A stretch of DNA of 32,048 nt, taken from positions 1 to 32,048 of the forward strand of contig NZ_FXTM01000005.1 in assembly GCF_900182585.1 (NCBI RefSeq). Reading direction: 5' to 3'. The stretch's first letter is position 1. Every line of letters starts with the position of its first letter. The notes below the pieces were generated by a model, which was given only the letters and a program-made list of their open reading frames with translations, had not been told where the DNA came from and searched no databases. Both the position numbers and the translations under genes were made by a program. This stretch comes from Balnearium lithotrophicum (GTDB lineage Bacteria > Aquificota > Aquificia > Desulfurobacteriales > Desulfurobacteriaceae). Positions 26,332 to 32,048 of this stretch are shown here, piece by piece.

Positions 26332-26936
26332 AGCTCTTAAACAAGGCGGGAATATCGGGCTATCTCATACTTCTTCTTTCCATTGTCTCATTGGCCATTG
26401 TATTTGAAAAGCTGTACGTATTGAGATTGGGAAAGTTGGTTCCAAAGGACGATTTGAGACTCTTGGTTGAGTTTTTAGGACAGGGAAATATAGGGGATGC
26501 TGTAGAGCTTTGTAAGAGAAGGAGGAGCCTCCTTTCGGCGGTCGTTTTCGATGCAATAAAGAACATGGGAAAACAGACGAGGGAAAACTTCCTCCACGCT
26601 TTTGAAGTTAGTGCAAGGAGGCACTTCATTGAGCTTGAAAGGGGAATGGCACTACTTGCGATAACTGCAGCAACCTCTCCCCTTTTGGGACTGTTGGGAA
26701 CCGTTTTGGGGATGGTTAAGATATTTGGAGCTCTGACAGGCGGAACTGGGATGGGAAACCCTCAGGAGCTCTCTGCGGGAATAGCTGAAGCTCTCCTTAC
26801 AACCATTATGGGACTGATAGTTGCTATTCCAGCAATTGCCATGTACAACATATTTAACAAAAAGCTTGACAAAATAGCTGCAGAAATTGAGGCTGCAGGA
26901 GTTCTCCTTGCAAACAACTTCAAAGGCCTGTCATGA
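26319..26936 (+). CDS. MotA/TolQ/ExbB proton channel family protein
   Basis: The 205-residue inner-membrane protein has three expected membrane helices: about 12-32 (SGYLILLLSIVSLAIVFEKL), about 108-135 (TAATSPLLGLLGTVLGMVKIF) and about 155-180 (ALLTTIMGLIVAIPAIAMYN). The conserved LLGLLGTVLGM and GLIVAIPA motifs are those of ExbB/TolQ, which couple the proton gradient to TonB or Tol-Pal through an ExbD/TolR partner. No ExbD/TolR gene follows; the next gene, xth, starts 4 nt before the stop (ATGA). ExbB versus TolQ cannot be decided from sequence alone. The start inside trmI is the only reasonable one in frame. Confidence 0.88.
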   Translation: MGGVELLNKAGISGYLILLLSIVSLAIVFEKLYVLRLGKLVPKDDLRLLVEFLGQGNIGDAVELCKRRRSLLSAVVFDAIKNMGKQTRENFLHAFEVSARRHFIELERGMALLAITAATSPLLGLLGTVLGMVKIFGALTGGTGMGNPQELSAGIAEALLTTIMGLIVAIPAIAMYNIFNKKLDKIAAEIEAAGVLLANNFKGLS

Positions 26937-27709
26937 AAATAGCTACGTGGAACGTCAACTCAATAAGGGTAAGGCTCCCTTTAGTTATTAACTGGCTTAA
27001 GAGTACAAAAACTGACGTTTTAGGAATGCAGGAGGTGAAGGTAGAGGAGGAGCTCTATCCTTTTTCCTACTTTGAGAAAATCGGATACAGGTGCTCCGTT
27101 CACTCACAGAAGGCCTACAATGGAGTTTCAACCTGTTCAAAAATTTCACCAAAGGAAGTTTTTAAGGGATGGCCGGACGGAGAGGATGATGAAAGGAGAG
27201 TTCTAATAACAAAATTTAACGGATTCTCTGTAATTAACGTTTACGTTCCAAGGGGTGGAAAGAGGGGAACGGAGAGACATGCTTATAAAATCTACTTCCT
27301 CACAAAGTTAAAGGTTCTCCTTGAAAATATGTTTTCTCCCGATTACCCCCTAATTCTTTTGGGCGATTTTAACGTTGCCCGCTCAGAAATGGACATTTAC
27401 GACCCGACAATCTGGAAGAACAGACCGGGATTTATGGACGATGAGAGAGAAGCTTTGGAAGAGCTCCTCTCCTTCGGACTTTACGACCTTTTCAGGGAGA
27501 AACACCCAGATGAGAGAAAGTACTCATGGTTTGATATAGAGACGGGAGGTTTTAACAGAAATCAAGGATTGAGAATCGACTACATCTTTGTAACAAAGCC
27601 ATTACTTGAAAAGTGTTTAGAGTGTGATATTGATTACGAGGCCAGGAAAAAGAGGGAAAATCTCCTCCCATCAGACCACGCACCAGTCTACGCAGTCTTT
27701 AATATATAA
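26933..27709 (+). CDS. xth: Exodeoxyribonuclease III / AP endonuclease
   Basis: The 258-residue protein is a member of the endonuclease/exonuclease/phosphatase family. Active-site motifs in order are MKIATWNVNSIR (Asn7), GMQEVKVE (Glu), the YVPRGG loop, LLGDFNVA (Asp, Asn), RIDYIFVT and LPSDHAPV (Asp-His pair). This is the Xth/ExoA class that cuts 5' of abasic sites and trims 3' ends during base excision repair. The length is normal. It is translationally coupled to the ExbB/TolQ gene by an ATGA overlap. A -10 box for dapD overlaps its stop codon. Confidence 0.93.
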   Translation: MKIATWNVNSIRVRLPLVINWLKSTKTDVLGMQEVKVEEELYPFSYFEKIGYRCSVHSQKAYNGVSTCSKISPKEVFKGWPDGEDDERRVLITKFNGFSVINVYVPRGGKRGTERHAYKIYFLTKLKVLLENMFSPDYPLILLGDFNVARSEMDIYDPTIWKNRPGFMDDEREALEELLSFGLYDLFREKHPDERKYSWFDIETGGFNRNQGLRIDYIFVTKPLLEKCLECDIDYEARKKRENLLPSDHAPVYAVFNI

Positions 27710-27710
27710 T
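27705..27710 (+). promoter_or_regulatory. Candidate -10 box of dapD
   Basis: A perfect TATAAT overlaps the xth stop codon (27707-27709) and lies 29 nt before the dapD ATG. No good -35 is visible at 16-18 nt. The spacing matches the other start-proximal -10 boxes in the window. Confidence 0.45.
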
Positions 27711-27739
27711 TCAATCTCCACAAAACCTTGGAGGTAAAA

Positions 27740-28558
27740 ATGGAAGAACTGAAGGGACTCATTGAGGAAGCCTGGGGAAATAGGGAACTTTTAAAGGAAA
27801 AAAAGTACCAGGATGCGGTAAGGGAGGTAATTGAACTTTTAGATAAAGGAAAGGTTAGAGTTGCTGAGAGAGTAAGTGTTGGAAACTGGAAGGTTAACGA
27901 GTGGGTTAAAAAGGCAATACTCCTCTTTTTCCCAATTTCAGAGATGAAGGTTATGGAAGTAGGACCCTTTGAATACTACGACAAGATTCCCCTCAAAAAG
28001 GGCTGGGATAAATTGGGAGTTAGAGTAGTTCCCCCGGCAACTGCGAGGTACGGCTCCTACATAGAGCCTGGTGCTATTCTGATGCCGTCCTACGTAAACA
28101 TCGGAGCTTATGTAGGTTCTGGTACAATGGTTGATACCTGGGCAACCGTTGGTTCATGTGCCCAAATAGGAAAGAACGTTCACCTATCCGGTGGTGTAGG
28201 AATAGGAGGGGTTTTAGAGCCACCAAACGCAACTCCAGTAATAGTTGAGGACAACTGCTTTATCGGTTCAAGGTGCATAATTGTTGAGGGAGCTGTTATT
28301 GAGGAGGAGGCAGTCTTAGGCGCTGGAGTTGTAATAACTGCCTCAACGAAAATTATCGACGTTACGGGAGATGAGCCTGTTGAGTACAGGGGAAGGATTC
28401 CTGCAAGGAGCGTTGTTATACCGGGAACGAGGGTTAAGAAGTTCCCTTCAGGAGAGTACCACATTCCATGCGCCCTCATAATTGGAAAGAGGAAGGAATC
28501 AACGGACAAGAAGACCTCTCTCAACGAGGTTCTAAGGGAATTTAACGTTCCCGTCTAA
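27740..28558 (+). CDS. dapD: 2,3,4,5-tetrahydropyridine-2,6-dicarboxylate N-succinyltransferase
   Basis: DapD adds succinyl from succinyl-CoA to tetrahydrodipicolinate in the succinylase branch of lysine and meso-diaminopimelate synthesis. The 272 residues include an N-terminal helical domain (1-95) and a left-handed beta-helix of hexapeptide repeats (about 100-240, GSYIEPGAILMPSYVNIGAY, GSGTMVDTWATVGSCAQIG, GVLEPPNATPVIVEDNCFIG). The closing segment HIPCALIIGKR is typical. The length matches E. coli DapD (274). ATG 27740 with GGAGG 5 nt upstream is chosen over a TTG 12 nt earlier that overlaps the ribosome binding site. It is followed after 10 nt by metG. Confidence 0.95.
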   Translation: MEELKGLIEEAWGNRELLKEKKYQDAVREVIELLDKGKVRVAERVSVGNWKVNEWVKKAILLFFPISEMKVMEVGPFEYYDKIPLKKGWDKLGVRVVPPATARYGSYIEPGAILMPSYVNIGAYVGSGTMVDTWATVGSCAQIGKNVHLSGGVGIGGVLEPPNATPVIVEDNCFIGSRCIIVEGAVIEEEAVLGAGVVITASTKIIDVTGDEPVEYRGRIPARSVVIPGTRVKKFPSGEYHIPCALIIGKRKESTDKKTSLNEVLREFNVPV

Positions 28559-28568
28559 GGAGGGAGAA

Positions 28569-30146
28569 TTGGAAAAGTTCTACGTGACAACACCTATATA
28601 CTACGTTAACGATAAGCCCCACTTGGGGCATGCCTATACAACAACAGCTGCAGACGTTATTGCGAGGTTTAACAGGTTTTTGGGAAGAGACGTATTCTTC
28701 CTAACAGGTACAGATGAACACGGCCAAAAGATACAACAGGCTGCAGAAAAAAGGGGAATGTCCCCAAAGGAGTTTGTTGATTCACTCGTTCCAACGTTCA
28801 AGGAGCTCTGGAAGAGGCTAAACATCTCCTACGACCATTTCATTAGGACGACGGATTCTTATCACGTAAAGGCCGTTCAGCACATCTTTATGAAGTGTTA
28901 CGAAAACGGGGACATATACTTAGGAGAGTACGAAGGTTGGTACTGTATACCTTGTGAAACCTACTACACGGAAAAGGACTTAATCGATGGAAGGTTGTGT
29001 CCAGCATGTAAGAGGGAAGTGGTTAGAGTAAAGGAGGAGAGTTATTTCTTTAGGTTGAGTAAGTATCAGGATAGGCTTTTAAAGTTCTACGAGGAAAATC
29101 CTGAATTTATAGCCCCTGAGTTTAGAAGAAACGAGGTTATAAACTTCGTAAAACAGGGATTGAAGGACCTCTCAATCTCAAGGACGAGCTTTACCTGGGG
29201 AATTCCCGTACCGATTAACGAAAAACACGTAATATACGTTTGGTTTGATGCCCTAACAAACTACCTTTCCGCTGTTGGCTATCCCGATGATACCGAAAGG
29301 TTCAACAAGTACTGGCCTGCGGATTTACACTTGGTTGGAAAGGACATTTTGAGGTTTCACGCAGTTTACTGGCCTGCTTTTTTAATGTCTGCAGGGCTTC
29401 CTCTGCCAAAAAGGGTTTTTGCCCATGGATGGTGGACTGTAGAAGGGGAAAAGATGAGTAAATCTAAGGGGAACGTTGTTGACCCCTTTGAGATTGTAGA
29501 TAAGTTTGGTGTTGACCAAATAAGGTTTTTCCTCTTTAGGGAAGTTCCCTTTGGGCTCGATGGAGACTTTTCATACGAAAAACTTGTCAACAGAATAAAC
29601 GGTGAACTTGCAAACGACTTAGGGAACCTGTTTAATAGAACCCTATCGATGGTAAAGAAGTACAGGGGCAGTATCGTTCCCGAATCCAAGGGAGAAGAGA
29701 GGGAGATTGACGTTGAGCTTAGAGAAAGGGCTCTTTCAACACTTGGTAGAGTAAAAGAACTCATTCCAAAAGGTGAAGTTTCGAAGGCTTTGGACGAAAT
29801 CTGGAAGTTTGTAGGTTTTGTTAACTACTACATCGATAGGAGAGCTCCCTGGCAGCTCAACAAGGAGGGGAACGAGGAGCTTGACAGAGCTCTCTACAAC
29901 ATGGTTGAGTCCCTTAGGTTTATAACGGCATTTGTCTATCCCTATATGCCGGACTCAGCAGAGAAAATGGCTGAACTCCTGAACCTCGGAAAAAAAGCTG
30001 AGGAACTCCGAATTAGTGATTTCAATTCATGGGGAGGCTTTAAACCGGGAACCGAAGTCAAAAGGGGTGGAATCCTCTTTCCGAGAATTGAATACAACCC
30101 TGAAACGGGAGAGGTAAGGTTAGCCAAGACAAAGAAAGGAAATTAA
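28569..30146 (+). CDS. metG: Methionine--tRNA ligase (short form)
   Basis: Class I methionyl-tRNA synthetase with 525 residues. The HIGH motif is HLGHAY (18-23). The zinc knuckle has two CxxC pairs, Cys126/Cys129 and Cys144/Cys147 (YCIPCETYY, CPACKRE). The KMSKS loop is KMSKSKGNVVDP. The anticodon-binding helical domain follows (about 350-490). The protein ends shortly after, without the C-terminal Trbp111-like tRNA-binding domain found in many bacterial MetRS. In Aquifex the two parts are separate genes, so a beta subunit may exist elsewhere. The start is TTG 28569 with AGGAGGGAG just upstream. A perfect palindromic terminator follows directly. Confidence 0.96.
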   Translation: MEKFYVTTPIYYVNDKPHLGHAYTTTAADVIARFNRFLGRDVFFLTGTDEHGQKIQQAAEKRGMSPKEFVDSLVPTFKELWKRLNISYDHFIRTTDSYHVKAVQHIFMKCYENGDIYLGEYEGWYCIPCETYYTEKDLIDGRLCPACKREVVRVKEESYFFRLSKYQDRLLKFYEENPEFIAPEFRRNEVINFVKQGLKDLSISRTSFTWGIPVPINEKHVIYVWFDALTNYLSAVGYPDDTERFNKYWPADLHLVGKDILRFHAVYWPAFLMSAGLPLPKRVFAHGWWTVEGEKMSKSKGNVVDPFEIVDKFGVDQIRFFLFREVPFGLDGDFSYEKLVNRINGELANDLGNLFNRTLSMVKKYRGSIVPESKGEEREIDVELRERALSTLGRVKELIPKGEVSKALDEIWKFVGFVNYYIDRRAPWQLNKEGNEELDRALYNMVESLRFITAFVYPYMPDSAEKMAELLNLGKKAEELRISDFNSWGGFKPGTEVKRGGILFPRIEYNPETGEVRLAKTKKGN

Positions 30147-30168
30147 AAGGGAGGGTACCCTCCCTTTT
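30145..30168. terminator. Bidirectional terminator between metG and ahcY
   Basis: This is a 24-nt perfect palindrome: an A4 run, GGGAGGG, TACC-like centre, CCCTCCC and a T4 run, giving a strong stem with a T-tract on both strands. It starts within the metG stop and ends 5 nt before the convergent ahcY stop at 30174, so it should terminate both transcripts. Confidence 0.9.
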
Positions 30169-30173
30169 ATACA

Positions 30174-32048
<1,875 letters not shown>

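Noticed and set aside
30145-30168. Perfect 24-nt palindrome as an operator or recombination site
   Set aside because: Its position between two convergent stop codons with T-tracts on both strands is fully explained by a bidirectional terminator.

Overview
The window is a densely packed bacterial chromosomal segment that looks like a thermophilic, hydrogen- or formate-using, Gram-negative member of the Aquificota. A Desulfurobacteriaceae-like lineage is my best guess, but this is inferred from gene content and style, not from a marker gene. The hints are AGA/AGG-rich Arg codons, Lys/Glu-rich proteins, purine-rich coding strands, many TTG starts, a SelB gene, NikR, a stand-alone formate dehydrogenase, a short methionyl-tRNA synthetase without a C-terminal tRNA-binding domain, and LpxD (an outer membrane). 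Almost every gene has a recognisable core function. I see no tRNA, rRNA, CRISPR array or phage.

Layout. Positions 1-354 hold the 5' end of an insertion sequence (transposase N-terminus, minus strand), which stops just short of the promoter of a Cys-type formate dehydrogenase (425-2461). That gene is followed by rsmA/ksgA and a 78-residue unknown gene, and a clear terminator at 3470-3492 closes the unit. From 3558 to 14367 a nine-gene plus-strand run with gaps of at most about 30 nt reads pheS-pheT-zapA-ygfA-rny-selB-AEC permease-SIMPL protein-bioA. It converges on a minus-strand unit (15333-16322 PP-loop/NFACT-R protein, then two UspA genes). hpf (plus) diverges from that unit and converges on lepA (minus), which lies downstream of thiD (minus). 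A second plus-strand series begins at argS: argS, SPOR protein, TatD-radical SAM fusion, nikR. It continues with yebC, lytic transglycosylase, trmI, exbB/tolQ and xth, and then dapD and metG. A perfect 24-nt palindrome terminates metG and, from the other side, ahcY. ahcY is preceded on the minus strand by lpxD, which runs off the right edge.

Function. The genes serve translation (pheST, argS, metG, lepA, selB, hpf), RNA processing and modification (rsmA, rny, trmI, PP-loop protein), the cell envelope (SPOR, transglycosylase, dapD, lpxD, ExbB/TolQ), cofactors (bioA, thiD, ygfA, ahcY) and metal or stress response (nikR, UspA pair). Unrelated functions are packed into tightly overlapping operons.

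The least expected signal is compositional: the palindrome GAGCTC occurs roughly 57 times by my eye count, in all three codon phases and in genes of both strands. This resembles the highly iterated palindromes known from cyanobacteria. Other points worth checking are the PP-loop/NFACT-R fusion protein, the TatD-radical SAM fusion overlapping nikR, selB beside a formate dehydrogenase that uses Cys instead of Sec, and a small uncharacterised basic protein. I did not find an obvious new defence or mobile system.
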